A DNA stretch of 64,000 bases from Planctomycetota bacterium (GTDB lineage: Bacteria > Planctomycetota > UBA1135 > UBA2386): contig JADZDL010000256.1 of assembly GCA_020851075.1 (NCBI GenBank), forward strand, positions 1 to 64,000. The letters are read 5' to 3'. Shown here piece by piece: positions 30,097-39,497 of this stretch; positions within the stretch are counted from its first letter, which is position 1; every line of letters starts with the position of its first letter. The notes beneath the pieces were generated by a model. The model was given only the letters and a program-made list of their open reading frames with translations, ran no database searches and was not told the origin of the DNA. A program made the position numbers and the translations under genes.

Positions 30097-31775
30097 TGAC
30101 CACAGACGCAAGCAACCAGGCCCTGGAAACCGTTCTCAGCGTTGCACTGCCTGGCGAACCCGACCGCAAGAAGGTGCCGACGATGGGCCCCGTGCGCACC
30201 AACCTCGAAGCGTTCGGCGTCGCGATCCTCGCCGCAGTGCTGCTGAAGTGGTTCTGCATCGAGGCCTACCAGATCCCCACTTCGTCGATGCAACCGACGC
30301 TGATGGGCGACACCAGCGCCGGCGTCTACGACCGCATCCTCGTCGACAAGATCTCGGCCACCGTTCGCGAGCCAAAACGCTGGGACATCACGGTCTTCAA
30401 GTATCCGCTGCAGAAGAACCAGAACTACGTGAAGCGCATCGTCGGCATGCCCGGCGATCACCTGCACATCGCCGGCGGCAATCTGTACCAGGTCACCGAG
30501 AAGGACGGCATCCGCACCTACGAAACGCTGCGCAAGCCCGACGACCTGCAGGAGCAGATGTGGAAGGAGGTCTACCCGGCGCGCCGCCTCGTGCTCGCCG
30601 AGAGCAAGGCACTCGGGCTGTCGTGGGCCGGTTCGCCCGGCTCGGCGTTCAGCGAAGACGACACCGGCTTCCTCGTCGACATGGGCTCGGGCAACACGCG
30701 CAAGCTCTACTTCCGCGACGAAGCCAACGGCGGCTTCATCGATCTGTATTGGGATGGATACCCAACCGCGACGGCCGCAGCGATCCGCGACAAGGGCATC
30801 CCACCCGCCGCGGAGATCGTTCCCGATGCGCGCCTCGAAGCGACGATCACCCCCGACGAAGCCATCGACGAACTAAGCTTCCAGATCGAAGTGCGCCGTC
30901 CCGGCCTCGCCAAGCTCACCTACGCGCTCACGATCAAAGCGGGCAAGGGCCGGCTGCAGGTGATCACGAACGACGCCAAGGTCGAGGGGGAATCGCCCGA
31001 GTTTGCCGTCGAAATGCCCGCCAAAGCCGCATCGCGGCTCGGCTTTGCGCACATCGATGACCAACTGATCGCGACCCTCGCCGGCGAAGAGATCGCGCGT
31101 TTCGACGCCTCGAAGTGGGCCTGCCGCGACGGCTGTGTGCTCGCCACGCCCAACAAGGCGACCCCAGATCACGCCGTGACGCCGCAGCTGGTCACCAAGG
31201 GCAAAGGCAAGGTTCGTGTCGACGATGTGCGCCTGTGCCGCGACCTGCACTACACGCGCGACAAGTCGCCCGAGATCATCCATGTGCCCGAAGGGCACTA
31301 CTACATGATGGGCGACAACACGCTGGGCTCGATCGACTCGCGCGGCTGGACCTGCGTCACGGTCTACGAGAAGGACGGCAAGGTCGTGCCGAAGGACACG
31401 CCCGGTGCGCGCGCCATTCGCGGCAACAAGCGCCCGATGCCTCTGGGGCGCTCGCCCGACCGCGACGAAACGCCGATTGCGATTCCGAAGGAAAACGCAA
31501 TCGTGATGATCGACGAGTTCGGCCAGCTCCTGCGACTCGAAGGGCAGCCAGGCGCCAATTGGGGGGAAGCCGGCGTGGTCTTCAAGAAGCCGGATGCGCA
31601 GGACGGCACCGGCGAATGGACCGCCGAGGACACCGAAGCCGGCGCCACGCTCGGCGTGTCGTTCGTGCCGCGTTCGGACATCCAAGGCCGCGCGCTGCTG
31701 GTGTTCTATCCGTGCCGACCGTTCTCGTGGCTGACGAGAAGCAATTGGCCGAACCGCTTCGGCTTCGTGCGATGA
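30096..31775 (+). CDS. lepB: Signal peptidase I with a large central insertion
   Basis: 559 residues, about twice the family norm. The membrane anchor is at 40-55 (AFGVAILAAVLLKWFCIEAY). Box B is PTSSMQPTLMG with the nucleophile Ser64, and box D is YVKRIVGMPGD with the general base Lys113. Box E, GDNTLGSIDSRGW, comes only at about residue 405, so roughly 200 residues are inserted between D and E. The insertion includes a beta-rich LamG-like stretch (LSFQIEVRRPGLAKLTYALTI..., FDASKWACRD...). A 120-residue extension follows box E, with no obvious second membrane anchor except a hydrophobic ALLVFYPCRPFSW at the end. Coupled to lepA upstream and lptB downstream. Confidence 0.93.
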
Positions 31776-32587
31776 GCGAGTTCGCCGCCGACCAGGGAGA
31801 GCACGACGCGCGCGCCCAGCCCGCGGCGGAGATCCTGCGCACCGACGCCCTGGTCAAGGCCTACAAAGGCCGCCGCGTCGTCGACCAGGTGAGCATCACG
31901 GTGCACGAAGGTGAGATCGTCGGCCTGCTCGGCCCAAATGGCGCTGGCAAGACCACGACGTTCCGCATGGTCGTCGGCATGGTCGTGCCCGATGAAGGGC
32001 AGGTGACGCTGAACGGCGCCAACGTGACGCGCTTGCCGATGTGGAAACGCGCCAAGAACGGCCTCGGCTACCTCGCGCAGCAGGAGTCGGTGTTCAAGAA
32101 GATGTCGGCGATCGACAACATCCGCTGCGTGCTCGAAGCGCGCGGCATGCGCAAGAAGGACCGCGAACAGCGCGCCCGCGAACTGCTGCAGGACCTGCAA
32201 CTGATGCACGTCGCGGAATCGATCGCCGAGACGATGTCGGGCGGCGAGAAGCGGCGCCTCGAGATCGCGCGCGCGCTCGCCACCGAACCACGCCTGCTGT
32301 TGCTCGACGAGCCGTTCGCCGGCGTCGATCCGATCACGGTCGAGGAGATCCAGCAGATCCTCGCCGCGCTAGCGCGCACCGGCATCGCGATCCTCATCAC
32401 CGAACACAACGTGATCGCCACGCTGCGCATCACCCACCGCGCCTACATCATCAACCAGGGCAAGGTGATCGCCGAAGGCGACGCGCAGTCGATTGTCGCC
32501 GACGAACAGGTCCGGCGCGTCTACCTCGGCAACTCGTTCGGCGAAGGCATCACCGAAGAAGAAGAGCGCGGACTCGAACTGGACTGA
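31772..32587 (+). CDS. lptB: LPS-transport ABC ATPase LptB
   Basis: 271 residues from the ATG at 31772, in a 4-nt ATGA overlap with the signal peptidase gene. Walker A GPNGAGKTT, Q-loop YLAQQESVF, signature MSGGEKRRLEIARAL, Walker B LLLLDEPFAGVDP and switch His in ITEHNV are intact. The segment GLGYLAQQESVFKKMSAIDNI and the C-terminal YLGNSF are typical of LptB rather than branched-chain amino acid ATPases. LptB powers export of lipopolysaccharide, so the host likely has an LPS-bearing outer membrane. The other lpt genes are not in the window. Confidence 0.93.
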   Translation: MSEFAADQGEHDARAQPAAEILRTDALVKAYKGRRVVDQVSITVHEGEIVGLLGPNGAGKTTTFRMVVGMVVPDEGQVTLNGANVTRLPMWKRAKNGLGYLAQQESVFKKMSAIDNIRCVLEARGMRKKDREQRARELLQDLQLMHVAESIAETMSGGEKRRLEIARALATEPRLLLLDEPFAGVDPITVEEIQQILAALARTGIAILITEHNVIATLRITHRAYIINQGKVIAEGDAQSIVADEQVRRVYLGNSFGEGITEEEERGLELD

Positions 32588-33053
32588 TACGTCGCACTCG
32601 GCGCATCCCGGGCCGCGGTCGAGGGCCCGGAATGAGCCGCAGCTGCAGCCCGTGGTCGGCCCCACAGACGAGGCATCGTGCGACCTCGCTGCGCGAGCCG
32701 ATGATCCTGTGACACCCTCCCCCTTCTCGGTGACTGGCAGGTTGTAGGTTGTAGCTCGGCATCATCGAATGGGAGTCGCACGCCGTGTGCACACCCCAGC
32801 TGCGCGACTTTGCAGCCATGGATCGATGCCTGACCGCCGCCCCGAAAAGGGTTACGACAAAAACTCGGGCGAGAATGGTGCCGCAGGGAAGAGAAAGCCG
32901 GTGTCCCCGGCTCCGTTCGACCACAAGCCCCCCGCCAGAGCAGGTGCGTCAGGCCACGCTTGGATTTGCCGCCAGCATCCATTGGTCGTCTCGGTACCAT
33001 GGTGATCTGCGTCGAGTCGGCGATAGATCCGTTCCCAGGGTTGGAGCACACAC
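32588..33053. other. Intergenic region after lptB
   Basis: About 466 bp with no credible coding frame; the open frames here have atypical composition and no motifs. It holds the strong hairpin at 32608-32630, a tandem GTTGTAG repeat near 32743-32756 and a weak 6-bp stem at 32896-32912. It must also contain the promoter for the FG-GAP lipoprotein gene at 33054. Confidence 0.6.
32608..32630 (+). terminator. Terminator-like hairpin of the lepA-lepB-lptB operon
   Basis: CCGGGCC (32608-32614) pairs with GGCCCGG (32624-32630) around a 9-nt loop, 20 nt after the lptB stop. No U-tract follows, so termination may need help or the hairpin may protect the 3' end. Confidence 0.5.
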
Positions 33054-35048
33054 ATGCAAAACGGGGTTCCCAGGTTTCGACTGCGCTGGTTGTCCGCAAT
33101 GTGTTTGCTGGCCATGGGCCTCGCGGGGTGCAGTGTGACCCTTCTCAGTTTCACCGCGCCGTCGGTGGTCTGGGCGGGGCATACGTTTGAAGTGATCGCG
33201 AGCGGGCAAGCCTCTGGTACGGGCACGCTCACGGGGATTCTGCAGTTGCCGGCTGGCTGTGTACTCGAATCCGCGATCGCGGTCTCAAGCGGTCCAGGCG
33301 CGCCAACGCAGGTCTGGAATGCGATCCGCATGGCAACGCCGCCGACCCAGGTAGCCGCCGAGCTTGGCCATTTCCTCGAAGGTGTGGTCGGCGGCCCGGC
33401 TACGTGCCAGTGCAGCGGCTTGCAGTTATCCCTGCGTTTGTTGGTGCGCGCACCGAACGTTCCAGGGACCTACACGCTCAAGCTCGCCCTCGACGGCGGG
33501 AACGGGATCGAGCCCGGTGGTGCAACCTCGTTCGCCGCGATTACCGCGGCGCCGCACGTGCTTTCCGTGCAGGTGCAGGCTGGTCCGGTAGACATTCTTG
33601 CCGTCGAGCCGATGCCGGCGCCTGGCAGCCCCGCTGGTTCGTTTGCTGGCCCCATGGTGATCGACGACATCGATCGCGATGGACGCGGCGATCTGGTTCT
33701 CGCCTCCAGCAGTTCCTTTCCCTTGGTCGTGGCGAGACAGCGAACGGGTGGATGGCTGTCGGCCGCGGTGCCAACGTTGCCCGGCGCGTTGCGCGATATC
33801 GCCACCGGCGATTTCGACGGGGATGGCTCGTGCGATATCGTCGACAATCGTGGCAATGTCTACTTCGGGGATGGTGGCAACACCTGGACCGCAGTCTCGG
33901 TGCTGCCAGCTGCGATGGCCGAAGGGGGTGCCGTGGCGGCCGGCGACATCGATGGTGATGGGCGCTGTGACCTCGCAATCGGTGGCCTCTCGGCGGCCGC
34001 CGTAGTGGTGTTCCGCAGTGGGCCTGGCCGCACCTTCGCAAACTGGTCCGGTACCTTGCCGACGCAGACGTACGGCCTGGCGGGCACGAATCACATGGCA
34101 ATTGCCGATGTGACTGGGGATGGCTTCGCGGATCTGATCGCGACTGGCCCAATCGGGCTGCGGGTGTTCGCAGGCAACGGGGCCGGCCAATGGTCGCCGT
34201 TGACGGCCGGCCTTGCCAACCTCGCCTCGGAGTTCCTGCTCGGCGACATTCAGGGTGATGGTCTGCTCGATGTCCTCACTTTCGCCGCATCCGGAATGGT
34301 CGCGCTGCAGCTTGTTGGCGGGGTGTCCTGGCAACTGGTGCCTGTCTCAGTGCCACTGCAATACCCGGTGTCGCAACTGGCAGCCGCTGACTTCGACGGC
34401 GATGGCCTAGTCGACTTCGCGGCGCGAAGCGATTGGACGGATGAGGTGAACTTGCTGCGCAACCTCGGGGGAATGACATTTGGCCCCCCCACAGTGGTCC
34501 TGCGGACCGCATCCCGCTACGCCGGAACCCTCCCGGGCCGCATCAGCGTGGGCGATGTCGACGGCGATTCCTGGCCCGACTTGTTCGCGTTTCAAGGCAT
34601 CGAGGGACTGTTCGCTTGTCTCAGTACAGCAAGCGGTGTCCACCACTTCGGCCGACCCTGCGCTGGGCCAAGCGGGCTCGCCCCCACGATCGCCGGGGTA
34701 GGCCAACCATCTCTCGGCAATTCGGGCTTCGGGCTCTCGGTCGGAGGTGCCGCGCCGACCAGCCTTGCTGTGGTTTGGCTTGGCTTCGATCGCAACTCTG
34801 CGAGCGGTGTGCCACTGCCGCTCGATCTCGGCACCTGGGGTGCCCCTGGGTGCGCAGTTCAGGTTGCCGACGACGCGGTGCAGTTCCTGATCGCGGATTC
34901 AGGCGGCAATGCCGTGATGCCATTTCCGATCCCCAACGCTCCAGCGCTGCGCCGCATGCTGGTGTTTGGCCAGGGCGGAATCTCGGCCCCGGGCGCCAAC
35001 TCGTTGGGCTGGCTGCTTACTGGTGGCCTCGCCGTGCGCATTCCATGA
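33054..35048 (+). CDS. FG-GAP/VCBS beta-propeller lipoprotein with the shared C-terminal module
   Basis: 664 residues. The signal peptide ends in a lipobox, MGLAGC (Cys26). Residues about 30-180 form an N-terminal beta domain. Residues about 185-520 contain at least seven calcium-type blades with D-x-D-G-D-G-x2-D cores: DIDRDGRGD, DFDGDGSCD, DIDGDGRCD, DVTGDGFAD, DIQGDGLLD, DFDGDGLVD and DVDGDSWPD. That is a complete integrin-alpha-like propeller. The ending from residue about 525 (HHFGRPCAGPSG) belongs to the C-terminal module shared with other exported proteins, with VPLPLDLGTWGAPGCAV and a final GGLAVRIP. Likely a surface adhesin-like protein. Confidence 0.88.
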   Translation: MQNGVPRFRLRWLSAMCLLAMGLAGCSVTLLSFTAPSVVWAGHTFEVIASGQASGTGTLTGILQLPAGCVLESAIAVSSGPGAPTQVWNAIRMATPPTQVAAELGHFLEGVVGGPATCQCSGLQLSLRLLVRAPNVPGTYTLKLALDGGNGIEPGGATSFAAITAAPHVLSVQVQAGPVDILAVEPMPAPGSPAGSFAGPMVIDDIDRDGRGDLVLASSSSFPLVVARQRTGGWLSAAVPTLPGALRDIATGDFDGDGSCDIVDNRGNVYFGDGGNTWTAVSVLPAAMAEGGAVAAGDIDGDGRCDLAIGGLSAAAVVVFRSGPGRTFANWSGTLPTQTYGLAGTNHMAIADVTGDGFADLIATGPIGLRVFAGNGAGQWSPLTAGLANLASEFLLGDIQGDGLLDVLTFAASGMVALQLVGGVSWQLVPVSVPLQYPVSQLAAADFDGDGLVDFAARSDWTDEVNLLRNLGGMTFGPPTVVLRTASRYAGTLPGRISVGDVDGDSWPDLFAFQGIEGLFACLSTASGVHHFGRPCAGPSGLAPTIAGVGQPSLGNSGFGLSVGGAAPTSLAVVWLGFDRNSASGVPLPLDLGTWGAPGCAVQVADDAVQFLIADSGGNAVMPFPIPNAPALRRMLVFGQGGISAPGANSLGWLLTGGLAVRIP

Positions 35049-35249
35049 ATGGGGAAACGCTACCGCGCCTGGGCGTGGAGACGACCGTCCCCCGCGATGC
35101 CGTCAGTCCACGACGGTAACTACGCGGTCGAATGACCTCGCTCGGGGCCTGCCAAGCCCGTCGCCTGTTGCGCGGGCCAAGGTTCGAAGTCGAACCCCAC
35201 AATCCGAATCCAGTACAAGAACCCAGCCGGGATCACCCGGCCAGGTCCC

Positions 35250-35265
35250 GCAGGGCGCACCCTGC
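35250..35265 (+). terminator. Candidate terminator hairpin for the FG-GAP lipoprotein gene
   Basis: GCAGGG pairs with CCCTGC around a 4-nt loop (CGCA). It lies 200 nt beyond the stop of the gene at 33054, beside a similar stem at 35226-35241. No U-tract is present. Confidence 0.3.
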
Positions 35266-35320
35266 TGCGGCAAAGGAAGCCATCGGCTCCTCGCACCCCT
35301 CTCATGGCGCGAGGCGCCTT

Positions 35321-35342
35321 GCCGGACGCGTGAACGTCCGGC
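35321..35342 (-). terminator. Candidate flagellin terminator hairpin
   Basis: GCCGGACG and CGTCCGGC form an 8-bp stem with a 6-nt loop, about 50 nt after the flagellin stop on the minus strand. It is the strongest stem in this gap, but no T-run follows. Confidence 0.45.
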
Positions 35343-35390
35343 GGTTACTCATGCGGCGGCTACCAGGAAGAAGCCGACCGCGTCGTTCGA

Positions 35391-36221
35391 TCAGCGTTGC
35401 AGCAGCGTCAGCGCCGACTGCGGCTGCTGGTTGGCCTGCGCCAAGATCGAGATCGAGGCCTGCTGCAGGATGTTGTTGCGCGTCAACTCGGCCGTTTCAT
35501 AGGCCACGTCGACGTCGCGAATGCGGCTCTCGGCAGCGGACAGCGATTCGCCGGCGACACCAAGGTTGGCGATCGTCGACTGCAGGCGATTCTGCAGCGA
35601 GCCAAACTTGCCGCGCAGTTGCGACACCGAGTTGATCGCATTGTCGATCGCCTGGATCGCAGTGGTCGTGCTGCCGCTCGAACCGATGTCCAGCGAGCTG
35701 AGACCAAGGCTGGTCGCCAGCGCCGGCGTCAGCGACACATCGAGCTGGTCGATGCCAGCCGTGGTGTTGATGCCAACCTGGAAGGTCACCGAGCTCGAGC
35801 TGCCGTCCAACAGGCGGATGCCGTTGAACTCCGTCGACTGGGCGATTCGATTCACCTCGTTGACGAGGCTGTCGAACTCTTCCTTGATGGTGTCCTTGTC
35901 CGCGGTCGACGACGAGCCGTTCGCCGATTGGATCGTGAGTTCGCGCAGACGGACGAGGATGTTGCTCACCTCGTTCAGCGCGCCTTCACCGACCTGCACG
36001 AGCGAGATGCCGTCGTTGGCGTTGCGGGAGGCCTGCGATAGCGAACGAACCTGCGAACGCAGGCGCTCGGAAATTGCGAGGCCCGCAGCGTCATCGGCTG
36101 CGGTGGAGATGCGAAGACCTGTCGACAACTTCTGGTAGTTGCGCGCCAAGCGAGTCGTCACCTGGGCGGTGTTTCGCTGAGCGTTGATCGACGCAATGTT
36201 GGTGTTTACACGAAGTCCCAT
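35391..36221 (-). CDS. fliC: Short flagellin
   Basis: 276 residues. The conserved D0/D1 ends are complete: the N-terminal MGLRVNTNIASINAQRNTAQ..., KLSTGLRISTAADDAAGLAISERLRSQ, and the C-terminal SRIRDVDVAYETAELTRNNILQQASISILAQANQQPQSALTLLQ. The middle is reduced to about 50 residues, so the filament would lack the exposed D2/D3 domains. AAAGGA lies 8 nt before the ATG. No other flagellar gene is in the window, so the rest of the flagellum is encoded elsewhere. Confidence 0.97.
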   Translation of the reverse strand: MGLRVNTNIASINAQRNTAQVTTRLARNYQKLSTGLRISTAADDAAGLAISERLRSQVRSLSQASRNANDGISLVQVGEGALNEVSNILVRLRELTIQSANGSSSTADKDTIKEEFDSLVNEVNRIAQSTEFNGIRLLDGSSSSVTFQVGINTTAGIDQLDVSLTPALATSLGLSSLDIGSSGSTTTAIQAIDNAINSVSQLRGKFGSLQNRLQSTIANLGVAGESLSAAESRIRDVDVAYETAELTRNNILQQASISILAQANQQPQSALTLLQR

Positions 36222-36294
36222 GACCGTTTCCTTTGCCTGTCTGTGATTCGCCTACTGCATGGAGAACGGCTTCGATTCCGTCTTCCAAGACAAT

Positions 36295-36329
36295 GCTCGG
36301 CTCGATGCCATCGGGCTTGAGTGCCGAGC
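36295..36329. promoter_or_regulatory. Inverted repeat in the flagellin upstream region
   Basis: GCTCGGC (36295-36301) and GCCGAGC (36323-36329) can pair around a 21-nt loop, 74-108 bp before the flagellin start. It may be a leader structure or a regulator site. I found no convincing sigma-28 or sigma-54 promoter nearby. Confidence 0.25.
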
Positions 36330-36481
36330 GTGTGGTTTTTCGTACTGAACGTGGTTCCCTGGCCCCCACGCCAGCGACGATTGCGCTGCGACTGCCGTAG
36401 ACACAGTCAGTTGCGTCACCTTCGGGTCCCGTTCCGGGGCCCGGTGCGCAGCCGTCGATGCCATGGCGTTCGCAGCCGATT

Positions 36482-37561
36482 TCATCGCGTCACCGCCGGC
36501 CGCATGGCGCCGGAGAGCACCTGATCGCGATCCGCCGCGTGCAACAGTGCTTCTTCCTGACTGACGAGATGCCGGGTCAGCAGCCCACGCAGCGAGATGT
36601 CTGCGGTCTGCATGCCAAGCCCACGGCAGCGCTGCATGATGCCAGGCAGTTCCTGGAAGTTGCCGAGGCGGATCGCGGTGCGCGCCGCCGGATTGCCAAC
36701 CAGCACTTCGACGACCGGTACGCGGCCAGCGCGGTGCGAACGCTGCAACAGACTCTGCGCGGCGATTCCGCGCAGACAACGGGCAATGCGCGTTCGCAGG
36801 CGCGCGCGTTGTTCGACGGGGACCAGCAGCGCGAGTTCGGCCAGCGAGCCCACGACCGAGCCCGCTTCCACGCCACCAAGCACGAGGCAGCCCGACTCGG
36901 CCGCGGTCAGCGCTGCATCGAGCGTGTTCGCATCTGCGATCTCGGTCACCACGATCGTGTCGACGCCGAGCGCTACCGCTTGGCGAATGCCCTCCGCGGC
37001 GGCCCCTACGTGCACCCCCACTTCGCGCTGGTGCAGCAAAGCCGCAGCGGGTGGATGCAGGAAGTCGATCGACTGCTCGAGCGTGACGATGTGCCGGGCG
37101 GGGTCCTGGTTGAGGCTGTCGACGAGCGCCGCAATCGTCGTGCTCTTGCCCGAGCCGAAGAAGCCGGCGATCAGCACGAGCCCGCAGCGCGCCTGCGCAA
37201 ATGCACTCATCTGCTCGGGCAGTTCGAGCCCCGCGAGCTTTGGTGGACACTCGGGCACGGGGCGCAATACCAGCGTGTGGCTACCGTCGCGCACGGCGAT
37301 CGTCGCCCGGTAACGGGAACCACTGCGAGAGCAGTAGAGCACCTCGACGTGGCCCTTGGTCTGGAGCCGTTCCCGATGATCCGAGAACAGCATGTCGCGG
37401 ATGAGTTCCTCGACGTCCCCAGCCAACAACGGCGCATCTTCGCCGCTGATCATGCGCCGGTGCACACGCAGGCACGGGGCGCGGCCTGGCACGAGATGGA
37501 GAGCCGACGCGCCAACGCGTTGCATGGCGGCCAGCAGGGTTTCAAGTCGCTTCTGATCCAT
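36482..37561 (-). CDS. Divergent PilT-like ATPase (copy A)
   Basis: 359 residues with the PilT architecture: an N-terminal PAS-like domain (LHLVPGRAPCLRVHRRM...), then a RecA core. Walker A is GFFGSGKST (133-141), with the catalytic Lys intact. The Asp box TLEQSIDFLHPP replaces the usual TIEDPIEFVH, and Walker B carries Glu207 (IVVTEIAD). The His box (TLHT in PilT) is lost: the strand reads CLVLGGVEAG. PilT drives type IV pilus retraction. Here the altered Asp and His boxes suggest a slower or regulatory enzyme. The start lies 3 bp after the stop of the related upstream ATPase gene, so both proteins are made together. Confidence 0.85.
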   Translation of the reverse strand: MDQKRLETLLAAMQRVGASALHLVPGRAPCLRVHRRMISGEDAPLLAGDVEELIRDMLFSDHRERLQTKGHVEVLYCSRSGSRYRATIAVRDGSHTLVLRPVPECPPKLAGLELPEQMSAFAQARCGLVLIAGFFGSGKSTTIAALVDSLNQDPARHIVTLEQSIDFLHPPAAALLHQREVGVHVGAAAEGIRQAVALGVDTIVVTEIADANTLDAALTAAESGCLVLGGVEAGSVVGSLAELALLVPVEQRARLRTRIARCLRGIAAQSLLQRSHRAGRVPVVEVLVGNPAARTAIRLGNFQELPGIMQRCRGLGMQTADISLRGLLTRHLVSQEEALLHAADRDQVLSGAMRPAVTR

Positions 37562-37564
37562 GGT

Positions 37565-38857
37565 TCACCTCGTCGCCGTCTGCAGATTTCGCGCCCGTTC
37601 GAGCAACCACGCCTTTTCCTCGGCGCGCAGGAACACGTCCTCGACACGCACCTGGCCCGCCACGAGCAAGTCGAGCAGGCTCTGGTCGAGCGAGTAACCA
37701 CAACGGCCGCCTTCCATGCGCAACAGCACACCAAGGTTGCCGAGATCGCCGGTGCGCAAGGTCTCGCGCACCGTGTCATCCACGGTGAGCAACTCGCTGG
37801 CGATCGCGCATTCGACCCGTTCCGCACCGGGCAGCTGGTGGCGAACGAGCACGGCCTTCAACGCCGCTGCGAGATTGGCGCGCACGCGCGGCACGTCATA
37901 GGCCGGGTAGAAGTCGAGCACGCGATGCAATGCTGCAACGACGTTGCTCGCGTCGACGCAGGCCAGGACCAGGCGTCCACCCTCGGCGGCGCGCAGCGCG
38001 AGATCAAACGTCTCCGGGTCGCCGACCTCGGCGATCGCCAGCACGTCGGGGTCTTCGCGCAGTGCCGTTCGTAGCGACGCCGCGCGATCCGCCGGGGACA
38101 GGCCCAGCTGCCGGAAGGCGACCAACGCGCCGGCCTCGGGCAACGGCATGGGTTCGTCGCAGAGCGCAATCGCATAGTGCCCCGCATCCGCCGTGCACAC
38201 CTGCAGCAGCGGCGCCAACACCTCGGTGCGGCCGACGCCACGTTCTCCAACCAGCAGGATCAGCCCGCGGCCGGCACGGGCCAGCTCCACGATTGCCGGC
38301 GGCAGCCCCGCTTCGGCAGCCGTCTTGGCGCGCGCGGCCACAAACGTGAGGCGAACTGCGACACCATCAAACTGGCGGAACGCCATCGCCGCGCCCTTGC
38401 CATACTGCGCGTCCTGCCACGGCCGGACGACGTAGTGACGGTCGGCGAGCTCTTCGAGCACTTCGCCGCCCATCGTCTCGCGCACGAAGTCCCAGACCTC
38501 GGGCCCGCGCACCGGTTCACTCGTGAGTTCGCGCCATTCGCCAGCGACGCGAATGCGCACCGCGCGGCCTTCGCTGACGACGATCTCGCTCGCGCCGTTG
38601 GCGACCGCATCGCGCAACAGCGTGCTGCTCATGGCATCGGTGGAAGCGATCTCCGCGCGGCGCAACGCGACCCGGCTGCGCTGCAGCTCGAGCAGTCGTT
38701 TCAAGATCGCCGCATCAAGCAGGCGCTGTTCGACGAGGATCTCGCCGATGGGTCGCGTGCCGCCAGTCATGGACTGGATCAACAGGCAGCGGTCCAGGTC
38801 TGCCTCCTGGACGATGCCACCTTCGAGCAGAATGCTGCCGAGTCTCGTGTCTTCCAT
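37565..38857 (-). CDS. Divergent PilT/GspE-like ATPase with MshEN-type N-terminus (copy B)
   Basis: 430 residues from the ATG at 38857 (GGAGG 12 nt upstream); longer frames upstream have no family features. Residues 1-60 match the GspE N-terminal/MshEN pattern (LGSILLEGGIVQEADLDRCL...IGEILVEQRLLDAAILKRL), which in relatives can bind cyclic di-GMP. The RecA core follows. Walker A reads GERGVGRT (204-211), with Arg210 where Lys is expected, while Walker B keeps Glu277 (VLAIAEVGDPETFDLALRAAE). The His box is missing (LVLACVDAS). ATP turnover is therefore doubtful. Paired with copy A, it may form hetero-oligomers in a pilus or adhesin-control system. Confidence 0.82.
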   Translation of the reverse strand: MEDTRLGSILLEGGIVQEADLDRCLLIQSMTGGTRPIGEILVEQRLLDAAILKRLLELQRSRVALRRAEIASTDAMSSTLLRDAVANGASEIVVSEGRAVRIRVAGEWRELTSEPVRGPEVWDFVRETMGGEVLEELADRHYVVRPWQDAQYGKGAAMAFRQFDGVAVRLTFVAARAKTAAEAGLPPAIVELARAGRGLILLVGERGVGRTEVLAPLLQVCTADAGHYAIALCDEPMPLPEAGALVAFRQLGLSPADRAASLRTALREDPDVLAIAEVGDPETFDLALRAAEGGRLVLACVDASNVVAALHRVLDFYPAYDVPRVRANLAAALKAVLVRHQLPGAERVECAIASELLTVDDTVRETLRTGDLGNLGVLLRMEGGRCGYSLDQSLLDLLVAGQVRVEDVFLRAEEKAWLLERARNLQTATR

Positions 38858-38930
38858 TCGCCGATCGTTGCCTCCGAGCCCATACCATCGGCCCCATGGG
38901 CGATTCGGCTTGAGCCCGGGCGGGCGCCGG

Positions 38931-39497
38931 TCAGCGCAGGCGCTGCAAAGCGTTGGCGGCGAGTTCGGCCGCGAGCGGGTTGGCGCGGAGCTTGCACTCG
39001 GCCTGCACGTGCCCAAAAGCCCCCATGGCACCGGCGCGATCGCCACTTGCCTCGGCGGCGCAGGCGGCGAGCAGATTGCCCAACATCGGGTCGCCAAGAT
39101 GGAGGAAGGTGCGCTCCTCCGGCACCGGCAGGTTCTGCAGCGGCGAGCTGCCCGGAACGCCGTTGCCACCGAGCTGCGCGGCAAATGCCGAGTAGGCGGT
39201 CCGGTCTTCGAGGGCCACCGCGGCGAGCAGCCCGGCCCACCGGTCGGCAGGGCTACTGGCGTTGGCCGCGCCGAGCACGACCGCCCGCAGCGCGACGGCC
39301 CGTTCGGCTCCGTCGAGATCCCCGTCCGCCAGCTCCCGAACGGCCTCCGCGAGGCCCGGCGTGCGGACCTTCTGGTAGCCGGCGTAGGCCAACAGGCCAA
39401 CCACGAGGGCCAGGAAGACGCAGAGCGGCCCGGTGAACACCCGTTCGCGAGGCGCGCCAGCCCCAACCGACCCCACCGCTGCTGGAATCTGCGACAT
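38931..39497 (-). CDS. Membrane-anchored helical protein upstream of the PilT-like pair
   Basis: 188 residues from the ATG at 39497 (MSQIPAAVGS...). One membrane helix at about 25-42 (GPLCVFLALVVGLLAYAGY) is followed by Ala-rich helices with TPR-like spacing (LAEAVRELADGDLDGAERAVALRAVVLG..., MLGNLLAACAAEASGDRAGAMGAFGHVQ). It lies 73 bp before the copy B ATPase in the same direction. A scaffold for the ATPases is an inference. No family was recognised. Confidence 0.65.
   Translation of the reverse strand: MSQIPAAVGSVGAGAPRERVFTGPLCVFLALVVGLLAYAGYQKVRTPGLAEAVRELADGDLDGAERAVALRAVVLGAANASSPADRWAGLLAAVALEDRTAYSAFAAQLGGNGVPGSSPLQNLPVPEERTFLHLGDPMLGNLLAACAAEASGDRAGAMGAFGHVQAECKLRANPLAAELAANALQRLR

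Larger units (their letters stand above)
35049..35390. other. Convergent intergenic region with a row of hairpins
   Basis: About 340 bp between convergent genes without a coding frame. Four perfect inverted repeats lie in it: 35181-35196 (GGTTCGA/TCGAACC), 35226-35241 (GCCGGG/CCCGGC), 35250-35265 (GCAGGG/CCCTGC) and 35321-35342 (GCCGGACG/CGTCCGGC). The outer ones are natural candidates for terminators of the two flanking genes. Confidence 0.6.

Noticed and set aside
35181-35196. GGTTCGA...TCGAACC as a tRNA T-arm
   Set aside because: It is a simple inverted repeat with a 2-nt spacer; no acceptor, D or anticodon arms can be drawn around it.
36312-36330. Sigma-54 promoter for flagellin (CGGCAC-N5-CCC on the minus strand)
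   Set aside because: The essential GC of the -12 element is missing.
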